Part shown: piece by piece, positions 1 to 10,699 of the stretch
How positions within the stretch are numbered: the first letter of the stretch is position 1
Layout of the letters: each line of letters begins with the position of its first letter
Source of the DNA: Closterium sp. NIES-65
Lineage: Eukaryota > Streptophyta > Zygnematophyceae > Desmidiales > Closteriaceae
Length of the DNA stretch: 64,000 nucleotides
Assembly: GCA_948144175.1 (NCBI GenBank)
Contig: CANXME010000542.1
Span: 1,054,001 to 1,118,000 of the forward strand
Direction: 5' to 3'
The notes under the pieces: generated by a model
Told to the model about the DNA's origin: nothing
Seen by the model: only the letters and a program-made list of their open reading frames with translations
The model's database searches: none
Program-made: the position numbers and the translations under genes

Positions 1-74
1 TTCGCTGGTCCTCGCTGCGCAGGGCGCTACTAAATGATCCCCGCCGCCTCTCAATCGCCGAAACGTCGCGCGCG

Positions 75-190
75 TGTCCCCTCGTCGCACTTGTTTCCCC
101 TCGTCGCACTCGTTTCGCGTCATCGCACTTGTTTCCCCTCGTCGCGAGGGTCTCTCGTCCTCGCACTCGCTATCCGTCATCGCCCTCACT
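75..190. repeat. Imperfect 20-bp C/T-rich tandem repeat
   Basis: About five degenerate copies of a 20-bp unit of the form tcccctcgtcgcacttgttt follow each other here. No gene is supported in the first 375 bases; the open frames are low-complexity. The stretch from 190 to 375 is purine-rich and unassigned. Confidence 0.5.
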
Positions 191-377
191 CCCCCTTGTC
201 ACGCTCGCTCCCCCACGGCAGCCGTAGGGAGTGTAGTAAGGAAGGAGACAGAGAGGACAAGAAGGGATGAGAAATGGAGGGCGGAGAGATATGGGAGTGG
301 GAAGGCTGGAAGAGATGCGGGAGGGCGGGGTGCAATGGGAGCGGGACAGCGGGAAGGAAGGAGATAGGCCAGGGGGA

Positions 378-772
378 ACTACGAGCGACGGAGGGAACTG
401 CGGGCGACGGAGGGAACTGCGGGCGACGGAGGGAACTGCGGGCGACGGAGGGAACTGCGGGCGACGGAGGGAACTGCGGGCGACGGAGGGAACTGCGGGC
501 GACGGAGGGAACTGCGGGCGACGGAGGGAACTGCGGGCGACGGAGGGAACTGCGGGCAACGGAGGGAACTGCGGGCGACGGAGGGAACTGCGGGCGACGG
601 AGGGAACTGCGGGCGACGGAGGGAACTGCGGGCGACGGAGGGAACTGCGGGCGACGGAGGAAACTGCGGGCGACGGAGGGAACTGCGGGCGACTGAGGGA
701 ACTGCGGGCGACGGAGGGAACTGCGGGCGACGGAGGGAACTGTGGGTGATGGAGGGAATTGCGGGCGACGGG
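378..772. repeat. 19-bp minisatellite, about 20 copies
   Basis: A 19-bp unit, cgggcgacggagggaactg, is repeated head to tail with few changes; the first and last copies are more degenerate. Because 19 is not a multiple of three and the unit lacks stops in most readings, several frames stay open on both strands and give a 19-residue protein-like repeat. That is a by-product of the period and not evidence for a gene. Confidence 0.95.
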
Positions 773-1017
773 GGAGGGGGAACGACCGCGATGGGGATGG
801 GGGGGAGAGGGTGATGGAAGATAGGTGGTAGGGAAGGGGAGATGGTGATAGAAATGGAAGGGCGCGTTCATGGGAAGAGTGAGAGAAAGGCTGGGAGAGA
901 TTGAAAGAGAGAGGCGGGGAGGGATGTGAGGGGGGGGAGGGAAGAGGATAACAGGGGGTAGGCAAATCAGTGGTTGGAGGAAGGACTGTGGGGTAAAACA
1001 GGTTGGTAGGGAGGATG

Positions 1018-1906
1018 GATGTGTTTGGGGATATGTGTTTGAGGATATGTATTTGGGGATATGTGTTTGGGGATATGTGTTTGGGGATATGTGTTTGAGG
1101 ATATGTGTTTGAGGATATGTGTTTGGGGATATGTGTTTGAGGATATGGGTTTGGGGTCATGTGTTTGAGGATATGTGTTTGGGGATATGTGTTTGAGGAT
1201 ATGTGTTTGGGGATATGTGTTTGAGGATATGTTTTTGGGGATATGTGTTTGAGGATATGTGTTTGGGGATATGTGTTTAAGGATGTGTTTGGGGATATGT
1301 GTTTGGGGATATGTGTTTGAGGATATGTGTTTGAGGATGTGTTTGGGGATATGTGTTTGGGGATATGTGTTTGAGGATATGTCTTTAGGGATATGTGTTT
1401 GGGGATATGTGTTTGGGGATATGTGTTTGAGGATATGTCTTTAGGGATATGTGTTTGGGGATATGTGTTTGAGAATATGTGTTTGGAAATATGTGTTTGA
1501 GGATATGTATTTGGGGATATGTGTTTGGAAATATGTGTTTGAGGATATGTGTTTGAGGATATGCGTTTGGGGATATGTGTTAGAGGATATGTGTTTGAGG
1601 ATATACGTTTGGGGATATGAGTTTGGGGAGGATATACGTTTGGGGATATGTGTTTGGGGATATGTGTTTGGGGATATGCGTTTGGGGATATGCGTTTGGG
1701 GATATGCGTTTGGGGATATGCGTTTGGGGATATGCGTTTGAGGATATGTGTTTGGGGATATGGGTTTGGGGATATGTGTTTGAGGATATGTGTTTGGGGA
1801 TATGTGTTTGGGGATATGTGTTTGGGGATATGTGTTTGAGGATATGTGTTTGGGGATATGTGTTTGGGGATATGTGTTTGGGGATATGTGTTTGGGGATA
1901 TGTGTT
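1018..1906. repeat. 14-bp G-rich minisatellite, about 60 copies
   Basis: A 14-bp unit, atatgtgtttgggg, is repeated for almost 900 bp. The common variants are tttgaggat, tttggggatatgcg and rare shortened copies. The G-rich strand is the plus strand. Open frames of 60-100 codons with a Cys-Val-Trp-Gly flavour are artefacts of a repeat without stop codons. The unit resembles no plant or green-algal telomere repeat (TTTAGGG, TTTTAGGG). Confidence 0.95.
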
Positions 1907-2747
1907 AGAGACTTAGGACGGAGTCTATGAAGATTAGGGGCCGAAATATCACAAAATCGTTTCTCAATTCCTGGACGGAATAGTCGCGCTCACAAGAAAC
2001 GTCGTAGACAGAAAACGCACCGTCAAAACTTCCTTAATTTCGGATATGTTGTAGCTGTATTCCGTGGCTACAATTCCCAAGTTGGATCGTACAAAAAGAT
2101 GAAGTATTTCTTGAGTTATCAATTTCGGCGCACTAGGGGGTATGCTGCCATAGAATCTTAACTCAATCACAAACTTCACACAATCACTACACAAGAGAGT
2201 TAGAGTAGCTAGAATCCAGGTAGGAGGTAGAGGAGGACGAGAGGGAAGGTCCCCAAGAGAGTCCCCAACCAAGGAAACCCCATGCCACACAATTTCCCTC
2301 TCTATAGCAACCCCACTTTTACTTTTGTCACTTTCCCAATCCATGCCATCCACCTCACCCAACTTGGCCACACTTGCCAACCTGGTTTGGCTCCTCCCAA
2401 CCACTTGGCAGCATCTACAGTGATGTTGACGAATTTTCCAACCCCCAAAAGTCTATACCTCTTATGAAGTCAACCCCATAACTTCCCATAGTCACCACAA
2501 CCAAATATCAAAAGCATACGAACTTCTAACGTTCGTAACTTTCTTGTTCGTGCTCCGATTGAAGCGATACTTGGTTCGTCGGAAAGCTCTTGAGCAGAGG
2601 AGTCACTTCAGATATTTTCTCAAGCCAAATGAAATTCACACACACTCAGAAAAACCAAACCAAATCAAACACACCACGCATGCAACGCACGAACATGTGA
2701 TGGGAGGCAGACAGACGTGAATGCAAGTGATAGCATCACATAACAAT
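1907..2747. other. Unassigned segment between two blocks of the 14-bp repeat
   Basis: This 840-bp non-repetitive segment separates the main 14-bp array from two stray copies at 2748. It contains one 146-codon minus-strand open frame (1964-2404) with no motif I recognise. The part around 2520-2620 resembles the kind of sequence seen in plant LTRs, but I see no borders or target duplication. Nothing further can be supported. Confidence 0.4.
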
Positions 2748-2773
2748 ATGTGTTTGGGGATATGTGTTTGAGG
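2748..2773. repeat. Two stray copies of the 14-bp repeat
   Basis: Two consecutive 14-bp units identical to the array ending near 1906 occur here, 840 bp downstream. They suggest that the array once continued and was split by an insertion, or that short patches were copied. Confidence 0.8.
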
Positions 2774-2865
2774 TCGGCATGTGGGGGCGATGAGGGGAGG
2801 CGAGGACGAGCAGGAAAAGCCAATGCATCGAGGGGGAGCGAGCGAGCCATATGCCCTACCTTCCC

Positions 2866-3250
2866 CCCTCGTATGCCCTGCTTCCCCCCCCTCATATGCC
2901 CTGCTTCCCCCCCTCATATGCCCTGCTTCCCCCCCTCGTATGCCTTGCTTCCCCACCCCGTATGCCCTGCTTCCCCCCCTCATATGCCCGTCTTCCCCCC
3001 CTCATATGCCCTGCTTCCCCCCCTCGTATGCCCTGCTTCCCCCCCTCGTATGCCCTGCTTCCCCCCCTCGTATGCCCTGCTTCCTCCCCTCGTATGCCCT
3101 GCTTCCCCCCCTCGCATGCCCTGCTTCCCCCCCTCGTATGCCCTGCTTCCCCCCCTCATATGCCCGTCTTCCCCCCCTCATATGCCCTGCTTCCCCCCCT
3201 CATATGCCCATCTTCCCCCCCTCATATGCCCCGCTCCCCCCCCCCTCATA
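2866..3250. repeat. 22-bp C-rich minisatellite
   Basis: About 17 copies of a 22-bp unit built of tatgccctgcttcc followed by a C-run and ctc. Its period is not a multiple of three, so all three plus frames stay open and give Pro-Cys-Ala-Ser-rich open frames up to 303 codons. I treat those as artefacts. Confidence 0.95.
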
Positions 3251-3372
3251 TGCCCTGCTACCCCCCATCCCCTTCTCTGCTACCCCCCCATCCCCTTTCC
3301 CGCTACCCCCCCTCCCCTTTCTTGCTACCCCCCCATCCCCTTCCCTGCTACCCCCCATCCCCTTCCCTACTT
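3250..3372. repeat. Related 22-23-bp C-rich repeat
   Basis: Five to six copies of a sister unit, gctacccccccatcccctt with small length changes, directly continue the preceding array with the same spacing. It looks like a diverged block of the same minisatellite. Confidence 0.8.
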
Positions 3373-3494
3373 CCTCTCTGGCAGGTCCTCCCTCTACTCC
3401 TCCTCCCGCGCCTCCTTTTAACATGGTGCATTTCCCAGGTAATGGCAGGTGGTTCTGCCAGGTCATTGTGTGAGGGGCAGATGATTTGCCCGTC

Positions 3495-3575
3495 CCCTTC
3501 CACGGCACTCACACGCACCACTTTTCTGCTCTTCATATCCTCCCTCAGATTCCACGGCACTCGCACGCACCACAT
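3495..3575. repeat. Short direct duplication
   Basis: The sequence ttccacggcactc, followed by cacacgcaccac or cgcacgcaccac, occurs twice, near 3498 and 3550. Confidence 0.6.
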
Positions 3576-3659
3576 GTATTGCGGAACCCTTCTCTGCACT
3601 TTGCCTCACTACATGTCTGCCTGCGTTTGTGCCTCTGTGTGTGTCTTTTTTGCCTCCGT

Positions 3660-3716
3660 GCCTGCGTGCGTGCGTGCGTGTGTGCGTGCGTGCGTGCGTG
3701 CACGTGTGTGTGCGTA
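3660..3716. repeat. (GCGT)n-type microsatellite
   Basis: Alternating gcgt and gtgt units form a simple repeat of about 55 bp. The Cys-Val-Arg-Ala peptide in overlapping open frames comes from this repeat. Confidence 0.85.
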
Positions 3717-3739
3717 TACCTGTGCACGGCCGGCAGGAC

Positions 3740-4641
3740 CTGATGCCAATCATCGACCGTGACCCCGTGGGAGGCACACCCGGTGCAGGTGGGGAGGTGC
3801 GGCCGCCCAAGAAGCTGCGGGATGTGGGAGCGGGGGTGGGGGCCGTGGGGAGCGACGAGGAGGATGAGAAGGAGCAGCTGCGCCTGGCCCCGGCGGCTTC
3901 CATGGAGGGGCACACAGAGGATCAGGGGGGCGACACTGAGGGGGGAGAGCAAGGTGGGCCATGGGCCCATGCAGGGACGACGCCTCCCGTGCGGCAGAGG
4001 GTCAGGAGCAACAAGGGGCGTGGGCAGGAGGGGCAGCGGAGGAGGAGGTTGAGTTACCAGAGGAGCCATCAGTGCGCATTCCTGCCAGCCGTTGCATTGC
4101 CATTCGCTGCCCGGATGGCACTCGGCTGCAGTGTCGGTTCCGGGCCCAGGCACTCTCTGCAGGTTCTGTCCCCATCCTTCAAAACAACCTGCTTGCCACC
4201 CGTCCTACGTCTGAGCACTGTCCTTCCTGCCATGCTCATTCCCTTGCTCTCCCACTCACTCCCTTGTTTTCCCACGCCCCACTCCCAACCCCCCCAGCTG
4301 CTCGGAAGCCGATCTAAGACTGGATCCGCCCTGTGGCGAACCCCTTTACGCGCACCGTCACGCTGCTCACGGAGCAGTACCAGCCCACGGCGCACTTCTG
4401 CGGGTTCTGCAAGATGGGCGCGCAGCTGGCAGAGCTGCAAGGCAGCCTAGTCTCGAGACTGCCTTCAGCCTCCCCTGCTGCCCCTTACCCTCTGCCGACC
4501 TGCATTGTATAAGGCCCTGCACTTTCTGTTGCCACCGTCCCTGCGTGTAAGGAGGGATTGGGAGGTGCAACGCCTGACAGCGCGCACTTTGCAGGCAAGT
4601 GTGTTGAAGGTGGATCATGGGGCAGGGGTAATGGAGTGATG
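3740..4641 (+). pseudogene. Host-like exons with a UBX-domain-like segment
   Basis: Three stretches on the plus strand read like protein, in different frames. The first (about 3740-3960) is acidic and Gly-rich and contains the run DEEDEKEQ. The second (about 3990-4150) contains ELPEEPSVRIP followed by IRCPDGTRLQCRF, which looks like the entry and first strands of a UBX domain, the p97/Cdc48-binding fold that usually reads LPEEP..IRLPDG.RLQRRF. The third (about 4505-4641) reads LYKALHFLLPPSLRVRRDWE and ends at a stop. Possible acceptors (ggccggcag at about 3738, accccccag at about 4300) and a possible donor after ctctgcag at about 4160 fit introns, but I cannot draw a full gene model. It could be an intron-bearing host gene, a truncated copy, or a fragment carried by a transposon. 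The second half of a UBX domain is not recognisable. Confidence 0.4.
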
Positions 4642-5340
4642 CCTCTGCAGCATGGTCAGTGCGGAGTGGCGTGGGAGGAAGGCACAAAAGGCAGGGGTTA
4701 GCTGGCTGTAGGGATCGACTTGTGGGTCGTGCTTTGTTTTGTGCAGGATGTTTATAGGCTGAATTCGGTTTACCTATTATGATACTGTTTACAAGGTTTA
4801 GAATGTGTATGCCATAGTTGACCCGAGCTCCTACGCATAATAAGGATGAAGAAATGAGCTTGTACCTAGCTGTGTAAGATATATCCTCTACCAAACATAC
4901 ACAAAGTAGCCAAGGTTACCATAGTTGGCTTGGTATAAAGGCGTGTCATACATGGTGAGTACATAGCTCGGGAATCACTGTTCAGGCTGGTACCGTAAAT
5001 ATCACTTCAAATCGGTGAAGCACACTTGACGTTATAGAACGCACAATGTCGTAGCCAGCCGCTTAGAATGAACTGCAAGTTCACCGAGCATGACACGCCC
5101 TTAGAGAAAGAACTTGTTGTTGCCTATAAACGGGGAGCAATTTCACCAAGATACATCAGGCGATTCATGCGGGGCGACACTCAAGACGATCGAGCTGAAT
5201 AAGTCCAGGTAAGCCCAGCAGAGAGGAGTGGCGGCGTCTGGCAAATATGAGGGGTAGAGGGAAAATTTGGAGAGGCTCTCTACTGTTGCTGTGCAATGGC
5301 CTAGGTGGCAGAGGGGGGAGGGGGAGGATGGGGGGGTCAG
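4642..5340. other. Non-coding, AT-richer spacer with an inverted repeat
   Basis: No supported gene. An imperfect inverted repeat of about 19 bp brackets 4935-5104: ggcgtgtcat followed by acatggtga on the left, and tcaccgagcatgacacgcc on the right. It could be a small MITE-like element or a chance hairpin. Confidence 0.4.
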
Positions 5341-6424
5341 AGGGGTTGGGCGAGTGACTACACAAGCACCTACACTAAAAGCACAAGTACCTACACTAGC
5401 AACAGGCAAAGGTCCTACACGCAAGCCAAGAGATTCATACGTGATAGAATAAATAGCATCCATAGACATAGCAAACACATGGTAACCACTACGAAACAGA
5501 CGGGGCCAGATTGGGGGAGCCGACCCAGGCCCAAAACGCTCACGGTAGAGGTCGTCGAGGCGGTTGTAGCAGCGCTGTGTAGAGTGGTCAGGACGCCAGC
5601 AGGTAGTGCCAGCACCAGGGCCAGTGAGGATCCGGTACTGGCAGGGGCCGACGTCGCGGCCACCGCGTTGGCTGCCTGGACCGCTACTGCAGCCAACGCT
5701 ACTCAAACCACCAGGCCCCCACGGCTGCTGAGGGTGCCACAGCTGCTAAGGGCGGAGCTGCTGCTGAGGGCGCCCCAGCTGCTGCGGAAGCCACTGCTAC
5801 TGTGGGCGCCACTGCTGAAATGGCCGCTCCTGCTGTCCCTGCTGCTGGAGAACCCTAGTGGACTCCATGATAAAAGCTAGTGGGGTGGAGGAGCGGTAGG
5901 CTAGAAGCGACAGGAGCTAGGGACGGCAACAGTGAAAAACGAGAACAACTAGGAGCGCCAAATGAAACTAGGCGAGTAACTGCTGGAGCACGGAGAGAAC
6001 TGAGCTAGGAGCGAGGAGTGAGAACTCCTGGAGCTGAAATGGCTGGAGTGAGAACGGCTGGAACTAGAACGGCTAGAGCACAACTGGCTGGAGCTAGAAA
6101 CGGTGAGCTAGGGCCGGCTGGAGGTGGGAACGGCTGGAGCTAGAGACCGTAAGTGCGGTTGTCGGCTGCCGCTAGTAGAGCCACTGGCAGTGGCAAGTAC
6201 GTGCGGCAGTAGGGGCTGCAGTACTTACGGCTGCGGGATGTAGGCATCTGTGCAGGTCGTCCGGCAAGCAGGTTCGCGGGCGACAGTTGCAGGCCCCCAC
6301 CCTAAACCCCATTTTTTTTTAGGGTTTACTTTATTTATTTATTTTCTGGCGCTAAAGCGCTTCGAGGCGCGCTGCCTGCAGGGTGTGCTACCTGCGGGGC
6401 GTGCTACCCGTGGGGCGCACTGCC

Positions 6425-6690
6425 TGCGGGGCTGGGGCGACGGGCCAGGGCGACGGGCCAGGGGGCGGGCTGGGGCTACGGGCTAGGGCGCGGGCTAGGG
6501 CGACGAGCTAGGGCGCGGGCTGGGGCGACGGGTTAGGTCGCGGGCTGGGGCAACGGGCCAGGGCGCGGGCTAGGGCGACGGGCTAGGGCGCGGGCTGGGG
6601 CGACGAGCCAGGGCGCGGGCTGGGGCGACGGGCTAGGGCGCGGGCTAGGGCGACGGGCTAGGGCGCGGGCCTGGGCGACGGGCTAGGGAT
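6425..6690. repeat. 25-bp GC-rich tandem repeat in the E1 leader
   Basis: Alternating 12- and 13-bp half units, gggctagggcgc and gggctggggcgac, make a 25-bp period of about ten copies. Degenerate gcgcggagggcgctagg-type units continue to about 6960. The position between LTR and gag matches the GC-rich repeated leaders of E3, E6, E7 and E8, although the unit differs. Confidence 0.85.
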
Positions 6691-6990
6691 GCGGGCTAGG
6701 GGCGCGGAGGGTGCTAGGCGCAGAGGTCCGCGACAGCGCGGGCTAGGGGCGCGAGGGGCACTAGGCGCGGAGGATCGCGACGGCACGGGCTAGGGGCACG
6801 GAGGGCGCTAAGGCGCGCGGGCCGAAAACACAGGCTAGGGGCGCAGAGGGCGCTGACGTGCGGAGGAGGAGGGCACTAGGGCGCGGAGAGGGCGCGGAGG
6901 GTGCGAAGGCTAAGGCGCGGAGGGCGCGGAGGTGCGCTAGAGAGGGTGCGGGCTAGGAAGAAACGGGGAACTAACCTACTCGCGATACCA

Positions 6991-7117
6991 TCTTAGAGTA
7001 GGAATGCAACGGAATGATGAACTAGAAACGGGATGGGGTACAAATATGCAAACCTAAAAGTTGTACCCCCTAGAAGGCACCTCACTACAGCCTATATCAC
7101 ATCTTTTATATTTGACA
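6991..7117 (-). repeat. LTR of E1 (127 bp)
   Basis: On the minus strand it starts TGTCAAATATAAAAG, contains the family core (ggctgtagtg, a gtaccccc-type block) and is followed by TGGTATCGCGAGTAGG, a diverged initiator-Met-tRNA primer site. No second LTR is present. Confidence 0.7.
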
Positions 7118-7440
7118 TGGGGTGGGAGGCAGAGGAGAAGAAGATGGTAAAGGGATCTGAGAACAGGAAGGAGGGGTAGCAGGCTGACAAGCTCGTATTC
7201 ACTGCTTATTGTGTGCAATGGTTGTCAGAAAGGGGGGGAGTGGAGAGTGGTGGGGCAGGGGGGAAAAGAAGAAAGAGAGGGGAGGTGGGAAAGGGGCAGT
7301 GTGATTGTCTCTGGGGTTGGCTGCAAATAGGTATCATGTGTTGGGCTGAGTGAGCCCTTAGGATATTTTTCAAGACTGAAGACTCAGAGTAGTGATGTAT
7401 TAGCGGAAGCGAATTTGTGAGCTGATTAAACCACCTTGCA
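7118..7440. other. Unassigned spacer
   Basis: Purine-rich plus strand with no supported gene. Some of it may be the outer part of the E2 3' LTR, whose outer border I cannot place without a complete partner LTR. Confidence 0.3.
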
Positions 7441-7775
7441 CTGGGATGTGAGAACAAGATACGTTGATAATAGCGAAGAGATATAAGATTTAATATGATT
7501 ACAAGGAATACGAAAGGTCTAACTAGCTGTAACTGCTGTTGCGGTTCGATACAGCGACGACTCAGGTAACTGCTCAGTATCGAGTCAGATATGTGGCCTT
7601 GCTGTCGCACTGCCTTCGGCGAGTCAAAGGTCGCTGACCTTTGACGATCACTCAACTTCTAGCTGTTGTCTTTCTGTCAACCGCTTTGGTTGACTCGCTA
7701 TTGCTTTGCTTTAGTTTGCATTGCTTTTGTTGTATTGCTCGACACATCAGAAGCGCAAACTATATGCTTCCAACA
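7440..7775 (-). repeat. 3' LTR of E2 (inner border sure, outer border approximate)
   Basis: The inner border at 7775 is clear: on the minus strand a purine tract (gcgaagggggg, 7776-7788) is followed at once by TGTTGGAAGCATATAG. The outer border is a guess. About 25 bp of the same LTR start recur at 12,562-12,586 at the other end of the element. Confidence 0.6.
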
Positions 7776-7788
7776 CCCCCCTTCGCTT
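7776..7788 (-). other. Polypurine tract of E2
   Basis: The G-rich purine run, read on the minus strand directly before the LTR start, is the expected plus-strand primer site for reverse transcription. Confidence 0.6.
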
Positions 7789-7789
7789 C

Positions 7790-9215
7790 TGGAGTGTCAT
7801 CGCCTTGAATGTTGGTGACGTGGTCTTGTTCAGTCAGCAGCATGCAGTACTCGAACTTCTGCTTTCTTAGTTTCTTGGTCAAGTAGTCTGCTGCCATCTC
7901 GGACGTGGGGCAGTAGGATAGCTCGAGTCTTCCTTTCTCGATCTCGTCCTTCACGAAGAAATATCGCAGGGTGATGTGCTTCGTTCGGTTCGCGAACCTG
8001 TTCTTGTTCGCTTTGCGAATAGCAGATTGGTTGTCGCTGAAGAGGGAGAAGCTGGGTAACTGGGCCAGCTTTGCTTCTTACAGTAGTTCGCGAAGGTACA
8101 CTCCTTCCTTGGTGATTGAACAGAGTGCTATTTATTCAGCTTCAGCAGAGGAGAGAGCAATTAGTTCTTGCTTGCTCAACTGCCACGAGAGAGGACCGAT
8201 GGGTTCGAGTCGGTAGATGTAGCCAGTGCGCGATCGCCTGTTGTCGGAGTCACCAGCGTGGTCAGCATCTACGTAGCCGATTAGTTTAGGCGTCGTGGTT
8301 CCGGTTTTGTGGTGTGTTAAACTGACTGTCAGCATGCTGACGAGGTAGCGTAGTGCGCGATCAAGTTCTGCCATGTGCTCTGCTTCGGGCTTCTTGAGAT
8401 TGGTGGCGAGTTGGCTCGCTGAGTACGACAGTTCAGGTGGCAGGTAACGGCTGCGAAGAGTAGGCATCCCAACTTTCGCTTGTAGTCGTGTATGCCGGCG
8501 GAGTGGAGGCTTCCTTGTGATTTCCGGCGGTGTAGCGGTATAGCGTGGAGATAGTGGCTGGGGTTAGTCCAAAGCGTTTTGCGATGGTGTCGGTGTATTT
8601 TGCAGTGCTGAGGTAGATCGCGTTCTCTTCGTCTTGTATGTTGAGTCCCAAGTATTGCGTTACAGTAGAGCCAGGTAGGTGTGAGGTCCCGCTGCAACTC
8701 CCCTTCGAACCAGGTGGTGATGCTATCGGTAGAGCCTATGTAAAGCAGATCGTCGATATTGACAATAAGTAGGATGTACTCAGCAGCATTTGTGAGACGG
8801 TACATTCCCTAGTCATGTGGCAGTTGGAGAAAACCAATGCGGATTTATCGGGCGTGTAGGTACTGTTGCCACAGTTTCGGTGCTTGCTTGATGCCGTACA
8901 GGGACTTTAGCAGTTGACAGACTTGATTAGGGTCTGTGTCGGACCCGTGTGGTTGCTCGACGAAGATCTCGACGTCAGTGGGAGCGTAGAGGAACGCGTT
9001 GGCCACGTCAATTTGGCGGAGCTTCTTCCGCTTCATCGCTATTGCAAGAAGGATTCGCAGAGAGGTATGTCGATTGAGCGGCACGAAGGTCTCGGTGAAA
9101 TCTCGTCTGTGCTCTTGATCGAAGCCGTGCCTTAAATTTGTCAATTGTTCCGTCAGCTTTTGTCTTCACGCGGAAGACCCACTTTTCCGTGAGGATAGTT
9201 TTGTTGCGTGCCACT
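7790..9215 (-). mobile_element. E2 reverse transcriptase and RNase H region
   Basis: Read on the minus strand, the segment opens with WVFRVKTKADGTIDKFKARL, the usual Copia RT entry, then DVANAFLYAP, LYGIKQAPKLW and an ILLIVNIDDLLY block. The RNase H part reads GYVDADHAGDSDNRRS, followed by SKQELIALSSAEAE and, near the end, SEMAADYLTKKL, all hallmarks of Copia RNase H. It is fossil and not continuous. Confidence 0.85.
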
Positions 9216-9499
9216 CCGATGGGTACTATCTTCTAGGTGTTTCAGTCTTCCAGTGCCTTTAATTCCCTGTCCATGGATTCGCGCCATTTTTCTCTGTGCT
9301 CCCCCCCCAGAGCTTGCTGAACTGTGGCAGGCTCCTTTGGTGGCGATGCTCCGTGGACGGCGGCGACGAGTCCGAGTATCTGGAGCCCACTCTGTGCGTA
9401 GCGAGGGAGATTTGGGTCCTCGAGATAGACTGCTTCGTCTCCCCCTTCTGGATCAGGTAAGAAGATGGGGCCTATGCGTTCTGAATCATTTGTGTTGAC

Positions 9500-10600
9500 C
9501 GGCTAAGGTGTAACATAACCGTTGTCGGCGAAGTGGTAGAAAAATTCGGCGTTGATGCTTTCGCGAGGGTTTTCGTCGTCCATCAAAACAGGTACCGAGC
9601 AGTAAGGAAGGGGTCCGGCTTCCTCGGATGCTCCATCCACGTTTTGCTCATCCCAGTCAGCCTCATATGCTGGTGTGGCGAAGGCTCGGTTGCCACGGAA
9701 GCCGCCCGTGAGGTCCTGATCTGCTGCCAAGTTGTCCACGTACGTTTGGAGGGTGAGTCGTTCGTAGAAAATCACGTCACATGCTGCTACTGTTTCCTTC
9801 AGGTGGACGTTGAAGATTTTCCATGCGTTGTAGTGTTTTTTTATGCCCAGGCGTAGTCCCCACTGTGTGCGTTGTGAGAATCTTCCGGCTCGTACAGTGT
9901 GTGGCCGGTATTGTACCATGCAGCCAAAAACTCGTAACATTTTTGTATTGCCCAGTTTTCCTGTCCACAACAGATGACGAAAGCAAGTTGTGCAACAGCA
10001 CAGCGTGGTGATTGCCTCAGGCCACTGATGGTTGGGTAGCCACATGCCATGTAGCAGCTTGCGCATGGGGTTCTGAAGGGTCTTGTTCATTCTTTCTTCC
10101 ATGCCTTGCTACTGATGAGCATAGGGAAGAGAGATGAGTCGCTTGATGCCTCTCTCCACCAGGCACTGCTTGAACAGCTAGGACTGATATTCTCCTCCCC
10201 TGTCTGACTGGAAGCTTTTCAGCTTCACTCCTAATTCTTTTTCTGCTACTGGAAGCCATGCGACGAAGGCTTCGAAGGCCATGTCGCGACTCGGAAGGTT
10301 TAGGTGCAAGACGTATCTGGTGGCAGCGTCGATGAATGTGATGACGTGGTTGTATGCTCCTAGTCCGCTTTCGCGAGCGTACAGTATGTCGCTGTAAACC
10401 TTCTCCAGTGGTGCGTATGCTGGTGCGCTCGGGTTGTGGTGGGAGACGAACAGCTGATGGGGTAAGTCGGCTTTAGGGCACTCGTTGAAGTTCTCTGCCG
10501 ACGAGTAGGAGTAGTGAGTCTTTGTTGAGCACTCCTGATCTTATCGTGTCGTTCAATGTTGTGTTGCTAGGATGCCCTAACCTTTGATGCCATAACGATT
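9500..10600 (-). mobile_element. E2 integrase region
   Basis: Minus-strand reading includes MEERMNKTLQNPMRKLLHGM and later KMLRVFGCMVQYRPH, which match the second half of a Copia integrase and the conserved KLRVFGC-type block after it. The upstream half is recognisable at lower quality. Broken fossil. Confidence 0.7.
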
Positions 10601-10699
10601 CGTCAGCGCGATGTCCAGGTGAAAGTCTGTACAGATCGGAGTTGGAGTAAGAACTGACAGTGATGTTGGCGCTCTGGTGAACGTCGCGTGGGGCGCGAG

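Larger units (their letters stand above)
5340..7117 (-). mobile_element. E1: Copia remnant of family S (5' LTR, leader, gag end)
   Basis: Read on the minus strand this has, in order, a 127-bp LTR (6991-7117), an initiator-Met-tRNA-like primer site, a GC-rich repeated leader, and the C-terminal part of gag. The gag part (about 5440-5700) carries the family's long-loop zinc knuckle, Cys-x13-Cys-x4-His-x4-Cys, and the following Arg-Leu-Asp block. The short Ala/Thr/Gly repeat that opens pol elsewhere in the family is visible near 5345-5440. The rest of the element is absent. It is a broken, old fossil and the most diverged family S copy in the window. Confidence 0.75.

Noticed and set aside
378-772. 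CRISPR-like array
   Set aside because: Units follow directly without spacers, and the window is eukaryotic in character.
170-1160. Long minus-strand Pro/Ser-rich open frames (233 and 324 codons)
   Set aside because: They are readings of the 19-bp and 14-bp tandem repeats; identical peptides appear in several frames, and no start context or splice sites support them.
1018-1906. Telomeric or interstitial telomere repeat
   Set aside because: The 14-bp unit contains TTTGGGG but does not match green-lineage telomere repeats, and no terminal structure is present.
1964-2404. 146-codon minus-strand frame
   Set aside because: No recognisable motif, and it sits in a probable insertion; too weak to call a gene.
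2750-3762. Three overlapping plus-strand Pro/Cys-rich open frames up to 303 codons
   Set aside because: All three frames are open only because the 22-bp repeat lacks stops. A real gene would favour one frame.
5143-5340. Extension of E1 further left
   Set aside because: The open frame continues, but similarity to other family S copies ends at about 5,340.
7206-7655. 149-codon minus-strand frame
   Set aside because: It lies in the E2 LTR region and has no motif or conserved partner.
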